Translations under genes and position numbers: made by a program | The notes under the pieces: model-generated | What the model saw: only the letters and a program-made list of their open reading frames with translations | What the model was told of the DNA's origin: nothing | Database searches by the model: none | Shown here: one piece after another, positions 41,371 to 50,728 of the stretch | Layout: each line of letters begins with the position of its first letter | How positions within the stretch are numbered: position 1 is the stretch's first letter | DNA from: Pseudomonas sp. B21-015 | GTDB lineage: Bacteria; Pseudomonadota; Gammaproteobacteria; Pseudomonadales; Pseudomonadaceae | DNA length: 64,000 bases | Assembly: GCF_024749285.1 (NCBI RefSeq) | Contig: NZ_CP087196.1 | Coordinates: 5,270,001 to 5,334,000 of the forward strand | Reading direction: 5' to 3'

Positions 41371-42096
41371 TCAATCGAACTTGTAACCCCTGCGCTTATC
41401 GAACTCCTGATACTTCTGCGAAATGGCCGGGTCATCGAAGGTTCCTTCAATAGTGTCCACCGAAACGAGTCCATTAAGCCCCTTAACTGACTGAATGGCG
41501 ACTTCCCATTCGCCCGGATCCAGAGGCGGCTCGATAAAGTCTTTCAAGTAATCATCCAGGATTCCCTTGTCGGGCGTCTCGATCTCGCTACTTAACGCCG
41601 ACAGGTAAGCGGACTTTGTCGTCCTGCTCCAGTTGATTGAAAACCCTGCTCGATCACACAACACCGAGTGAACCACGAGCATCGTTCGGCCATTGCCATC
41701 CAGGAACGGATGACCATAGGCAAAAAAACCCATCACTACACCGGGAGACTTTCTGAGCAAAACCTTGTTCTGGCCGAGACGAAGCCCTTCTTCTACAGCC
41801 CTTTTTGCCTCAAACGGAGGACAGAAGTATGTCTCGGCCTTGGAAATGGCCAAATCGGGAGAAGTGCTCAGTCTGTCCTTGCCAGCCCAAGGATAAAGAT
41901 CCCCAAACAGAAGTTTGTGAACGTGTAAAAAATCAACGTAAGTGATTGTTCTCTTCTTGATCAAGTAAGCCATGGCATCAGACAGGTTCGCGGTAAACAA
42001 GTCGTGCTCAAGGTGTTTGACAATGTTGAGGTCTTTTTCACCCACAACATTTCTGAGATATCCCTTCGCGTCGAAATCCTTGAATGGGTCAAACAC
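41371..42096 (-). CDS. Fic/DOC-domain protein, probable toxin
   Basis: Fic proteins transfer AMP or related groups to target proteins. The 241-residue product has the full active motif HPFLDGNGRT (about residues 131-140) with catalytic His, acidic Asp and the anion-binding GNGR, preceded by the helix VVMGFFAYG. An upstream flap candidate is PFEAKRAVEEGL. No clear inhibitory (S/T)XXXE(G/N) motif is visible inside it, which fits control by a separate protein. Its start overlaps the DUF6088 gene by 8 bp. Codon use is less GC-rich than in neighbouring core genes, which suggests acquisition. Confidence 0.87.
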   Translation of the reverse strand: MFDPFKDFDAKGYLRNVVGEKDLNIVKHLEHDLFTANLSDAMAYLIKKRTITYVDFLHVHKLLFGDLYPWAGKDRLSTSPDLAISKAETYFCPPFEAKRAVEEGLRLGQNKVLLRKSPGVVMGFFAYGHPFLDGNGRTMLVVHSVLCDRAGFSINWSRTTKSAYLSALSSEIETPDKGILDDYLKDFIEPPLDPGEWEVAIQSVKGLNGLVSVDTIEGTFDDPAISQKYQEFDKRRGYKFD

Positions 42097-42781
42097 TCTT
42101 TCTTTCTCTCAAATAGTTGGCGAGTAGATGAACCGCTTCTGTGCCGGAGACCTTTTTCTCTTTTTTCAACGCAATGACCAACTGCTCAATTGAGTCGGTA
42201 CGAACATCATCCCCAGCCAATCTCGAGACATTCTCCGCCCATTCATCGGCATATGTTTTGACGTAGGAAACCTTGCTGAACTCGGCCAGATCCAGCACGT
42301 ACCGTTTGAGGCCAACAGTCGGGATGATCAAGTCACCGGTTTTAGGATGACGCCTTACTGTATTTTTCGCTTTCCGGGAGGGTGCCCGTTCATTGATGTA
42401 AACCACCGATCTTCCGCCCAGCGACAATTTGCGGCGGATTCGGCGATTGCCCTGCACGCATATTTTCGCTTCCTTGCGGGCGGCCGAACGGCGCTGTTCT
42501 GAAGGCGTCGTTTGCACTGAAGCGCTCATGCCTAACCGTCTAAATGCTTCGACCGCCAGTGTTTCAAGATCCTCGACAGGCGTAATGAGTCCGGTGTCAG
42601 GATTTCTGAACGCTTTGGCATAAACACCAATGCCCATCCGAACAATTACGCCCTTTTTCTGCAGCTCATCGAGAGCGACGGAAACTTGAGAGTGACCACC
42701 CAGCGATGCAACATCCGCGCGCAGGATCACATTACCCGACGTGTGCTGGATGGCCATCCGCATACGTTCTTCAAGCTTCAT
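42089..42781 (-). CDS. DUF6088 family protein, probable antitoxin partner of Fic
   Basis: A 230-residue protein. The N-terminal part (VASLGGHSQVSVALDELQKKGVIVRMG, seen in parts) looks like a winged-helix DNA-binding domain of the AbiEi-like/DUF6088 type, so it may repress its own operon. The C-terminal half (about 130-230) has no known motif. ATG 42781 follows GGGAGG with 7-nt spacing. The gene precedes and overlaps fic, the usual antitoxin-first order. Toxin neutralisation is inference from this arrangement. Confidence 0.72.
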   Translation of the reverse strand: MKLEERMRMAIQHTSGNVILRADVASLGGHSQVSVALDELQKKGVIVRMGIGVYAKAFRNPDTGLITPVEDLETLAVEAFRRLGMSASVQTTPSEQRRSAARKEAKICVQGNRRIRRKLSLGGRSVVYINERAPSRKAKNTVRRHPKTGDLIIPTVGLKRYVLDLAEFSKVSYVKTYADEWAENVSRLAGDDVRTDSIEQLVIALKKEKKVSGTEAVHLLANYLRERKSV

Positions 42782-42904
42782 GTTCAATCCTCCCGACAGC
42801 GAGCGAATACTTTACCACCTGTCGAAGCAAAACTTCTGCTGGCTATGTCGCTCACTTTATACGCAACAGAAACAGACGTTTCAAAAGCAGCGAAGCATAA
42901 CCCC

Positions 42905-42930
42905 CCCCTGACCGAGACCGGTTCAGGGGC
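42905..42930. terminator. Hairpin next to the displaced guaA end
   Basis: CCCCTGA/TCAGGGG around an 11-nt centre, with a C-rich flank at the left. It probably represents the former guaA terminator, now weak. Confidence 0.4.
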
Positions 42931-42957
42931 TTTACGCAACGATGACTCTAGTGAGGG

Positions 42958-43214
42958 ATCATTCCCACTCAATCGTCGCCGGCGTCTTGCTCGACACGTC
43001 ATAAGTGACGCGGGAGATGCCTTCGATTTCATTGATGATCCGGCCGCTGACGGTTTCCAGCAGTTCGTAAGGCAGGTGTGCCCAACGCGCGGTCATGAAG
43101 TCGATGGTTTCCACGGCACGCAGGGCAACGACCCAGGCGTAACGATGGCCGTTGCCAACCACGCCAACCGATTTCACCGACTGGAACACCACGAACGCCT
43201 GGCTGACCTTGTGG
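42958..43214 (-). pseudogene. guaA: Displaced 3' end of guaA (GMP synthase fragment; island attachment-site copy)
   Basis: 257 bp that align without gaps to the end of intact guaA at 45779-46035, with 13 mismatches (about 95% identity). The encoded part ends [20 protein letters not shown], the GuaA C-terminus. Homology stops abruptly after GACCTTGTGG, and the sequence beyond belongs to the insert. No start codon or N-terminal region is present, so this is not a gene. It is best read as the original gene end, pushed away when an element that carried its own guaA end integrated. Confidence 0.85.
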
Positions 43215-43348
43215 GAACTTCGCCGACTTTGAAGGCACACTTGGCCAATAACGCCGCCACTTGTCTGGACGATGGACAAGCGATTTGTCGCTCATCAGCC
43301 CCTATTCTTCTGGCGAAGCAGCTTGTTACCGTTGAGGTATGCAGCAAC

Positions 43349-43378
43349 CCGACAAACAGAGACAACCTCCCGTAGAAT
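43349..43378 (+). promoter_or_regulatory. Promoter candidate for the island gene leader
   Basis: CCGACA (43349-43354), 18-bp spacer, TAGAAT (43373-43378). Transcription would start near 43385 and meet the terminator at 43446. Confidence 0.4.
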
Positions 43379-43445
43379 GCCTTCGTGGCTATGGAACACC
43401 TTCCTTCTAAACCTCTATGACCTAGGGGTTCCGCTCTCCACACCG

Positions 43446-43472
43446 CGCCTGCTTCTTGCAGGCGTTTTTATA
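43446..43472 (+). terminator. Intrinsic terminator (attenuator candidate) before the TerD-like gene
   Basis: Seven-bp stem CGCCTGC/GCAGGCG, loop TTCTT, then TTTTTATAT. It lies 61 bp before the chosen start codon and about 60 nt after the likely transcription start. Confidence 0.7.
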
Positions 43473-43532
43473 TCGGCTGTAGACACGATGCTGCAGCTCG
43501 TTCACGACGGCGGCCAAGGGAGAAAATCAAGG

Positions 43533-45605
43533 ATGAATCAGGAGCTGTTCCTGCGTCGCCGTACCAAAGTTCACGTCCCGATGGGCACTGGCGGTGCCAC
43601 GCGCGCTCAGGTCGCGTCGGCTGTCCGGGAAGTCGCGGCGTTCCGATGTGTACTATCAGAGCCTCTGATTGAGCAAATCGGCATGTTGTCCGCGACAGAA
43701 CTCAAGCACTGGCTGCGCGACATTGTCGGAGTGCTTCGGCGGGAAACTGGCGCTCATGTGCACCACCGGCCGTTTTATCCTGACTTTCCAGAGCAAGTTC
43801 TGACGGCCTCAGAGGCGGAGTTGTACCTTAACGCCGTCATGCACTACCTCACGCTTCGGCGTTTACCACTGACTGAACAGTCTCGACCTGCGATGCTTGA
43901 AGGCAACTTCATATCCCGCGTTATCGAACCGGGAAGCGTCTCTGAGTTCGAGTCACTGCTCGAGCCGCTGGTTTCATCGCACACCTCGCTCTCCGAAGAG
44001 GAAACTGCCGATGTAGTCTGGTTTGTCCGAGAGTACAAAAGCAATGTGTTCCGTCTGCTGCCTGAGGCCGTCTCGTTCCGGGAGATCCGTGCACAGCTTG
44101 GCGGCGCGCTTATCCTGAATGTAGTCAACGATGCACGGGTGGACGCATTCCTGGAGCGAAACGTCGAAACGGCGACCGACGTGCTACGACTTGCGGTCGC
44201 GCTGAATGGAGGAGACGTGTCACTGACGGCAGCTTCGACACGTTTCACAGCGATGAAGCGCTCGGTGCGCCGTCTGCTGTTGCGTCTACTCGACCACATA
44301 CCCAACGCTGTAGAAGACGTGATGCGCCATGCTGAGCGCTGGAAACGTCTGGCTGAAGTACTGCATCCGGGCGACTACGCCGATAAGTACCCACGAGCGC
44401 TAGCCGCCATCACGGCAGCGCGTCGCAACGAAGCGCCAGCCTCATTTGGATCACGTGTCGAAACATTGCTTGCCCAGCGTCACATCGCCACGCTTATGCC
44501 CATACTACAGAGCCGTCCTGGTGAGTTCGCACGACGGCTGGACGCGACCCTGCGGCGCGCGACGGAACCAGAGTCGGTTCTCGACGCGTTCGAGGCTGTT
44601 GCGACACAAGTGTCCTCACCTGTCCTGCTGCAGTTGCTGGCCCAATTACGTGCTCCGCGCCCCCTGCCCCTGCGGGCGTTCACACCGAAAGGTGCATTTG
44701 CCAAAGTCTATGGCATCAAGGATCGACGCGAACCTCTCACACCCGACGTGTTGGCTCGCGCAGCCCGAATCTGCGAGGACGCCCTCGTAATGCGTTTTGC
44801 GTCGCTGCCGCCACTAGGCCGCTGTTTCATCGATCCAGCATTACGCGAATACAGGGTGCCGCTGGCGCAGCGTGCCTCATCGAAGTCGCTACGTACGCTG
44901 GTGCGGGGCAGTCGGTTGCCTATGCCTGACACACGTTTCATTCGCCTGTTCCTGTGGTGGAAGAACGGTCGTGAACGCACGGACATCGACTTGTCCGCCG
45001 CATTTTTCGACGCCAACTTCGTGTTCACACAGACGGTCGCGTACTACAACCTGAAGGGTTTCGGCGGCTACCACAGCGGCGACATCGTCGACGCGCCCGA
45101 CGGGGCTTCGGAGTTCATCGACCTCGACCTTGATGTCCTCGTCGGGAAGGGTATCCGCTATGTCGTCACGTCTATCAACTCATTCACCGAGCAGCCGTAC
45201 TGCGATCTTCCAGAATGCTTCGCTGGCTGGATGGCTCGCGCCGACACGGCGTCGGGTGAAGCATTCGAGCCGCGATCCGTGTTCGACCGTATCGATATCG
45301 CATCCGACACAGTTATCTGTCTGCCATTCGTGATGGACTTGCAGGAACGACGCATGATTTGGGCCGATCTGGGGCTCACTTCATCTCCGCGGTGGAACAA
45401 CGTCCAGAACAACCTCAGTGGGATATCGTTGATGCTGCGGGCTTTGGTGCATACACCACGGCCAGATTTGGAAACTCTGTTCGACTTACATGTTCGAGCA
45501 CGGGGGGAACGAGTGGCTTCGCCGCAGCAGGCACAGGCGGTGTTTGCGCCTGATCAAGGGATAACGCCGTTCGATACGGATTTGATTCGATCACAGTTTC
45601 TCTGA
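43533..45605 (+). CDS. Large TerD-like domain protein, island cargo, function unknown
   Basis: A 690-residue cytosolic protein. The first ~460 residues are mostly predicted helix, rich in Arg and Leu, and not recognised. The last part (about 470-640) resembles a TerD domain: RTDIDLSAAFFD, VAYYNLKGFGGYHSGDIVDAP, ASEFIDLDLD, GIRYVVTSINSF and VICLPFVMDL, with acidic residues in the places where TerD proteins bind calcium. No nuclease or transferase motif was seen. The ATG at 43533 (GGGAG 10 nt upstream) was chosen because the longer open frame crosses an intrinsic terminator. TerD proteins belong to stress-response systems (tellurite, phage, colicin); a stress or defence role is inference. It is the only gene in the island. 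Confidence 0.7.
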   Translation: MNQELFLRRRTKVHVPMGTGGATRAQVASAVREVAAFRCVLSEPLIEQIGMLSATELKHWLRDIVGVLRRETGAHVHHRPFYPDFPEQVLTASEAELYLNAVMHYLTLRRLPLTEQSRPAMLEGNFISRVIEPGSVSEFESLLEPLVSSHTSLSEEETADVVWFVREYKSNVFRLLPEAVSFREIRAQLGGALILNVVNDARVDAFLERNVETATDVLRLAVALNGGDVSLTAASTRFTAMKRSVRRLLLRLLDHIPNAVEDVMRHAERWKRLAEVLHPGDYADKYPRALAAITAARRNEAPASFGSRVETLLAQRHIATLMPILQSRPGEFARRLDATLRRATEPESVLDAFEAVATQVSSPVLLQLLAQLRAPRPLPLRAFTPKGAFAKVYGIKDRREPLTPDVLARAARICEDALVMRFASLPPLGRCFIDPALREYRVPLAQRASSKSLRTLVRGSRLPMPDTRFIRLFLWWKNGRERTDIDLSAAFFDANFVFTQTVAYYNLKGFGGYHSGDIVDAPDGASEFIDLDLDVLVGKGIRYVVTSINSFTEQPYCDLPECFAGWMARADTASGEAFEPRSVFDRIDIASDTVICLPFVMDLQERRMIWADLGLTSSPRWNNVQNNLSGISLMLRALVHTPRPDLETLFDLHVRARGERVASPQQAQAVFAPDQGITPFDTDLIRSQFL

Positions 45606-45666
45606 TACCTACGCCAGCCTTTGCCATCTACTGAAAACGACGACTCTTGCTTCGGTGCTTTCCACC

Positions 45667-45705
45667 CAAAAACAAAAATGCCAGTCAGCATAACTGACTG
45701 GCATT
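45667..45705 (-). terminator. Terminator after guaA
   Basis: Twelve-bp perfect stem AATGCCAGTCAG/CTGACTGGCATT, loop CATAA, followed leftward by TTTTTGTTTTT. It comes with the island copy of the guaA end and also lies beyond the TerD-like gene's stop. Confidence 0.85.
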
Positions 45706-45778
45706 GGCTAAAAACCCTCCTGCGCCCCTCCGAATCTAACGTTGAACTCTAGAGGGTGCCGGCTTTGTGGGTCGCCTC

Positions 45779-46035
45779 ATCACTCCCACTCAATCGTCGC
45801 CGGCGGCTTGCTCGACACGTCGTAAGTAACGCGGGAGATGCCTTCGATTTCGTTGATGATGCGGCCGCTGACGGTTTCCAGCAGTTCGTAAGGCAGGTGT
45901 GCCCAACGCGCGGTCATGAAGTCGATGGTTTCTACGGCACGCAGGGCTACGACCCAGGCGTAACGACGGCCATCGCCGACCACGCCAACCGATTTCACCG
46001 GCTGGAACACCACGAACGCCTGGCTGACCTTGTGG
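45779..46035 (-). repeat. Direct repeat: intact guaA copy of the island attachment region
   Basis: Last 257 bp of guaA, matching 42958-43214 with 13 mismatches. The longest identical block (about 70 bp) covers the region from GCCGCTGACGG to GTCGATGGTTT. Confidence 0.85.
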
Positions 46036-47357
46036 TACCAGTCGGCTTTACGCAGCTCTTCGATGAAGATGTGGTCGGCGCGACGCAGCAGGTCGGCGTA
46101 TTCCTTCTTCACTTCGCCGAGGATCCGCACACCCAGGCCCGGGCCCGGGAACGGGTGACGGTAGACCATGTCGTACGGCAGGCCGAGTTCCAGGCCCAGA
46201 CGACGGACTTCGTCCTTGAACAGCTCGCGCAGGGGTTCAACCAGCTTGAGGTTCATTTCTTCCGGCAGGCCGCCCACGTTGTGGTGCGACTTGATCACGT
46301 GAGCCTTGCCGCTTTTGGCGCCAGCCGACTCGATCACGTCCGGGTAAATGGTGCCTTGGGCGAGGTACTTGATGTTATCCAGTTTGTTGGACTGGGCATC
46401 GAAAACGTCGATGAAGGTACGGCCGATGATCTTGCGTTTTTTCTCTGGGTCGCTTTCGCCAGCCAGGTTGTTCAGGAACTGGTCCTCGGCGTTGGCGCGG
46501 ATCACTTTGACGCCCATGTTCTCGGCGAACATGGCCATCACTTGCTCGCCTTCGTGCAGACGCAACAGGCCGTTGTCGACGAACACGCAAGTCAGCTGGT
46601 CGCCGATGGCCTTGTGCAGCAACGCGGCAACCACCGAGGAGTCAACGCCGCCGGACAGGCCGAGCAATACGTTGTCGGTGCCAACCTGGGCGCGGACCTG
46701 AGCGATGGCGTCTTCAGCAATCTTCGAAGGTGTCCACAGGGCTTCGCAGCCGCAGATGTCGAGGATGAAGCGCGAGAGGATGCGACCGCCCTGCTTGGTG
46801 TGGGTCACTTCCGGGTGGAACTGCACGCCGTAGTAGCCGCGAGCATCGTTGAACATGCCGGCGATCGGGCAGCTCGGGGTGCTGGCCAGGATGTGGAAGT
46901 CTTCCGGCATCTTGGTGACCTTGTCACCGTGGCTCATCCACACGTCGAGGCCGAACAGGCCATCGGCGTCGATGTGGTCTTCGATGCCATCGAGCAGGCG
47001 GCTCTTGCCAACCACGTCAACGCGGGCATAACCGAACTCACGCAGCTCGGAACCTTCGACCTTGCCACCCAGCTGTTCAGCCATGGTTTGCATGCCGTAG
47101 CAGATACCGAAGACCGGTACGCCCAGGTCAAACACCGCTTGCGGGCAGCGCGGGCTGTCGGCTACATGCACGGACTCGGGGCCGCCGGCGAGAATGACGC
47201 CTTTTGGAGCGAATTCGCGAATCGCTTCGTCGTCCATGTCGAACGGATGCAGTTCGCAGTACACGCCGATTTCACGCACGCGGCGGGCGATCAGCTGGGT
47301 GTACTGGGAACCGAAATCGAGGATCAGGATGCGGTGAGCGTGAATGTCGAGGGCCAT
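45780..47357 (-). CDS. guaA: GMP synthase (glutamine-hydrolysing)
   Basis: Converts XMP to GMP with ATP and glutamine. The 525-residue protein has the class I amidotransferase Cys in [10 protein letters not shown] (about residue 86). It also has the ATP-pyrophosphatase loop [13 protein letters not shown] (about 235), the HHNVGGLPE segment and the C-terminal dimerisation domain ending TIEWE. Its last 257 bp have a diverged duplicate 2.8 kb away, so the current gene end was probably supplied by the inserted island, leaving the enzyme intact. It is 99 bp downstream of guaB in the same direction. Confidence 0.97.
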   Translation of the reverse strand: MALDIHAHRILILDFGSQYTQLIARRVREIGVYCELHPFDMDDEAIREFAPKGVILAGGPESVHVADSPRCPQAVFDLGVPVFGICYGMQTMAEQLGGKVEGSELREFGYARVDVVGKSRLLDGIEDHIDADGLFGLDVWMSHGDKVTKMPEDFHILASTPSCPIAGMFNDARGYYGVQFHPEVTHTKQGGRILSRFILDICGCEALWTPSKIAEDAIAQVRAQVGTDNVLLGLSGGVDSSVVAALLHKAIGDQLTCVFVDNGLLRLHEGEQVMAMFAENMGVKVIRANAEDQFLNNLAGESDPEKKRKIIGRTFIDVFDAQSNKLDNIKYLAQGTIYPDVIESAGAKSGKAHVIKSHHNVGGLPEEMNLKLVEPLRELFKDEVRRLGLELGLPYDMVYRHPFPGPGLGVRILGEVKKEYADLLRRADHIFIEELRKADWYHKVSQAFVVFQPVKSVGVVGDGRRYAWVVALRAVETIDFMTARWAHLPYELLETVSGRIINEIEGISRVTYDVSSKPPATIEWE

Positions 47358-47456
47358 GATTCAGTCTCGTCTAAGTAATTCAGAAACAGTCGTGATTCAG
47401 AAACAACTCGGGGCTGAATAGAACAGCCCCGGTTGCTTAACGATTTGCTTGAAGCC

Positions 47457-49004
<1,548 letters not shown>

Positions 49005-49050
49005 CTATTATCGACGCAGTGATCGACGGAGGTTTTGGCACACAAATCCC

Positions 49051-49122
49051 GTAGGAGCGAAGCTTGCCCGCGAAGGGGCCATCACTGGCGCCAAAAGCTT
49101 CGCGGGCAAGCCTCGCTCCTAC
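49051..49122. repeat. REP inverted pair (GTAGGAGCGAAGCTTGCCCG variant)
   Basis: Facing arms GTAGGAGCGAAGCTTGCCCGCGAAG and complement (49051-49075, 49098-49122) between guaB and the convergent-side hypothetical gene. Confidence 0.85.
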
Positions 49123-49124
49123 AG

Positions 49125-49673
49125 TTACAGTTCGACCTTGACCCAACTCACCGGCTGATCCAGCCAATCGGCAAATTCGTCGATAAAGCTCTGCTTGAAC
49201 CCAGCCTCAAGCCAGTTGTTGAAGATGAAACCCAGGTTGGAAAAGCCGCACTCCTGCAAGAACAGAAACCCGTTGATGTCGTCTTCATGTCCGCATTCAG
49301 GACAGGTGAAGTTATCGGTGCGCCCTGGCATCCAGTCTTCCAGGCTTTCGAACAGCGCTTCGCCGATTTCCTTGCGGCATTCAGCGCAGCCGGCTTCTTC
49401 GAGGAAGCCCTTGGCCGGTGTATAGATGCAGCGTTTGGTGATGATCTCCAGGCCATTGATCGGCTCGCCGAACGGCAGCGCGTCAGGGTGCAGGACCACG
49501 GCGCGGGCGCCGTCGGCGATGGCGTGGGCCATGCGATTGCCGGTGCGGCCACAGGTGGTCAGCTCTTCTTTAATGATGTTCTTGCGCACCAGCCAACGCA
49601 CGACCGCCCTGGCCCGGGGTTCGTGTACCGGCAGTGTGGAGATTTTCGGGACGATGATGCTTTGCGAATTCAT
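49125..49673 (-). CDS. Conserved hypothetical protein with zinc-ribbon-like Cys pairs
   Basis: A 182-residue soluble protein. It has two CXXC pairs, CAECRK (about residue 96) and CPECGH (about 124), which could bind one zinc ion, and a C-terminal part with GFIFNNWLEAGFKQSFIDEFADWL (described by position 148-171). I recall homologues in Pseudomonas named sugar ABC transporter ATPase, but no Walker motifs are present, so that name should not be used. Function unknown. The stop lies 2 bp from a REP element. Confidence 0.78.
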   Translation of the reverse strand: MNSQSIIVPKISTLPVHEPRARAVVRWLVRKNIIKEELTTCGRTGNRMAHAIADGARAVVLHPDALPFGEPINGLEIITKRCIYTPAKGFLEEAGCAECRKEIGEALFESLEDWMPGRTDNFTCPECGHEDDINGFLFLQECGFSNLGFIFNNWLEAGFKQSFIDEFADWLDQPVSWVKVEL

Positions 49674-49721
49674 GGTGCAAGCCTACTGCGTCAAATAGAT
49701 GTTTCTGCGGTGTGTCGATTG

Positions 49722-49824
49722 GCGCCTTCGCGGGCAAGCCCGCTCCCACATTTTATCTTTGGTGGTCACAAACGATGTGGTCACAGGAGATCCATGTGGG
49801 AGCGGGCTTGCCCGCGAAGGCGTC
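49722..49824. repeat. Two REP units in outward orientation
   Basis: GCCTTCGCGGGCAAGCCCGC...CCCACA at 49723-49749 and GTGGGAGCGGGCTTGCCCGC at 49796-49815, between the hypothetical gene and the TauE exporter gene. Confidence 0.8.
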
Positions 49825-49860
49825 AGGGCGGCCGGCAGCTTAATCCCTGACGAAATCCGG

Positions 49861-50628
49861 TCAAGTACTCAAATAACGCCCGATCAAGGCAATCCCGCTG
49901 GCCAGCACCAACCAGGTCACCAGCCGCACGAATGCCTCGCGGGACAATTTCATGGTCAATCGCCGACCGATCCACAACCCCAGCGCCATCGCCGGCAACA
50001 AACACAGCGCCAATACCAACAAGGGTAGCTCGGCATACACCCCGGCGACGGCAAACAGGCTCAAACGCACCACGGTGCTGCAACTGATCAGTGCACTCTG
50101 TGTTGCCCGGGCCGCGTCCTTGGGCAACCGACTGTTCAAATAGATCGCATATAAAAAGCCGCCACTACCAAACAGCGCCCCGAACATCCCGCCCACCGTG
50201 CCCATCGGCACCGCCCAGCCGGCGGACAATTGCGCCGGACGGGTTTTAATCCACAGGCTATAAATCGCATAGGCGCTGATGAACAGCCCCATCAACAGCA
50301 GCAATATGTCGGATTTCAGGTTCAGCAGAAAAATCACCCCCAACGTGCAACCCACCGCCATGCACGGCAGCAGTCGCAGCAACTCGGGGCGAGCCACATT
50401 CCGTCGCGAGGGCAACAGATTGCCGAACGCCGCGACGAAATCCAGCAAGACCAGCAGCGGTACGATTTTCGACAGCGGCATGAACAGAATCAGAATCGGC
50501 CCCGCCACCAGCGCAGTGCCGAAACCGGCGATGCCGAACACGATGTAAGCCAGGGCAACGCCCAGCCCGATCACCAGCCAGTCCACCGCACCCCACGGCC
50601 ATTGGCTCAACAACTCCAGCACATTCAT
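49861..50628 (-). CDS. TauE/SafE family membrane exporter
   Basis: Putative anion exporter (family members move sulfite, sulfoacetate or similar). The 255-residue protein has about eight hydrophobic segments. The family repeats are visible as GIAGFGTALVAGPIL near the start and GTVGGMFGALFGSGGFLYAIYL (in parts) in the second half. An in-frame GTG two codons upstream has slightly better ribosome-binding spacing (AAGGA). It is divergent from a LysR regulator about 100 bp away, which probably controls it. Substrate unknown. Confidence 0.86.
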   Translation of the reverse strand: MNVLELLSQWPWGAVDWLVIGLGVALAYIVFGIAGFGTALVAGPILILFMPLSKIVPLLVLLDFVAAFGNLLPSRRNVARPELLRLLPCMAVGCTLGVIFLLNLKSDILLLLMGLFISAYAIYSLWIKTRPAQLSAGWAVPMGTVGGMFGALFGSGGFLYAIYLNSRLPKDAARATQSALISCSTVVRLSLFAVAGVYAELPLLVLALCLLPAMALGLWIGRRLTMKLSREAFVRLVTWLVLASGIALIGRYLST

Positions 50629-50728
50629 CGACACGGTTTCCTTTTGTTCCTGCGATGACTTTAGCCAGCGCCAAGCGTTGCGACTAATATCTTCAAAGTC
50701 GACCAGCCATCTCGAAAAGGCATGCCTT

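Larger units (their letters stand above)
43215..43532. other. Island leader region without a gene
   Basis: 318 bp between the displaced guaA end and the TerD-like gene. It contains a promoter candidate, a 9-codon frame (43391-43420) and an intrinsic terminator. The large frame is open through here, but reading through a terminator argues against translation. Confidence 0.5.
42958..45778. mobile_element. Genomic island remnant integrated at the guaA 3' end
   Basis: Bounded by two direct copies of the guaA 3' end (42958-43214 and 45779-46035). Content: an unassigned stretch, a promoter-terminator unit and one large TerD-like gene. Integrative elements that use the guaA 3' end are known in several bacterial groups. 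No integrase, transposase or mobilisation gene is visible inside, so the element is either a remnant or moved by an integrase elsewhere. Confidence 0.7.

Noticed and set aside
42958..43279. A functional small gene on the minus strand containing the guaA end
   Set aside because: Its start would be inside island sequence and the product is only the GuaA dimerisation tail; it is a displaced fragment.
43391..43450. tRNA- or tmRNA-like 3' end (GGGGTTCCGCTCTCC) as an attachment site
   Set aside because: The T-loop lacks the conserved bases, no acceptor or anticodon stem pairs, and the guaA end already explains the integration site.
43272..43532. N-terminal extension of the TerD-like protein from an ATG at 43272
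   Set aside because: It would have to be translated through an intrinsic terminator and has low-complexity hydrophobic sequence; the ATG at 43533 is better placed.
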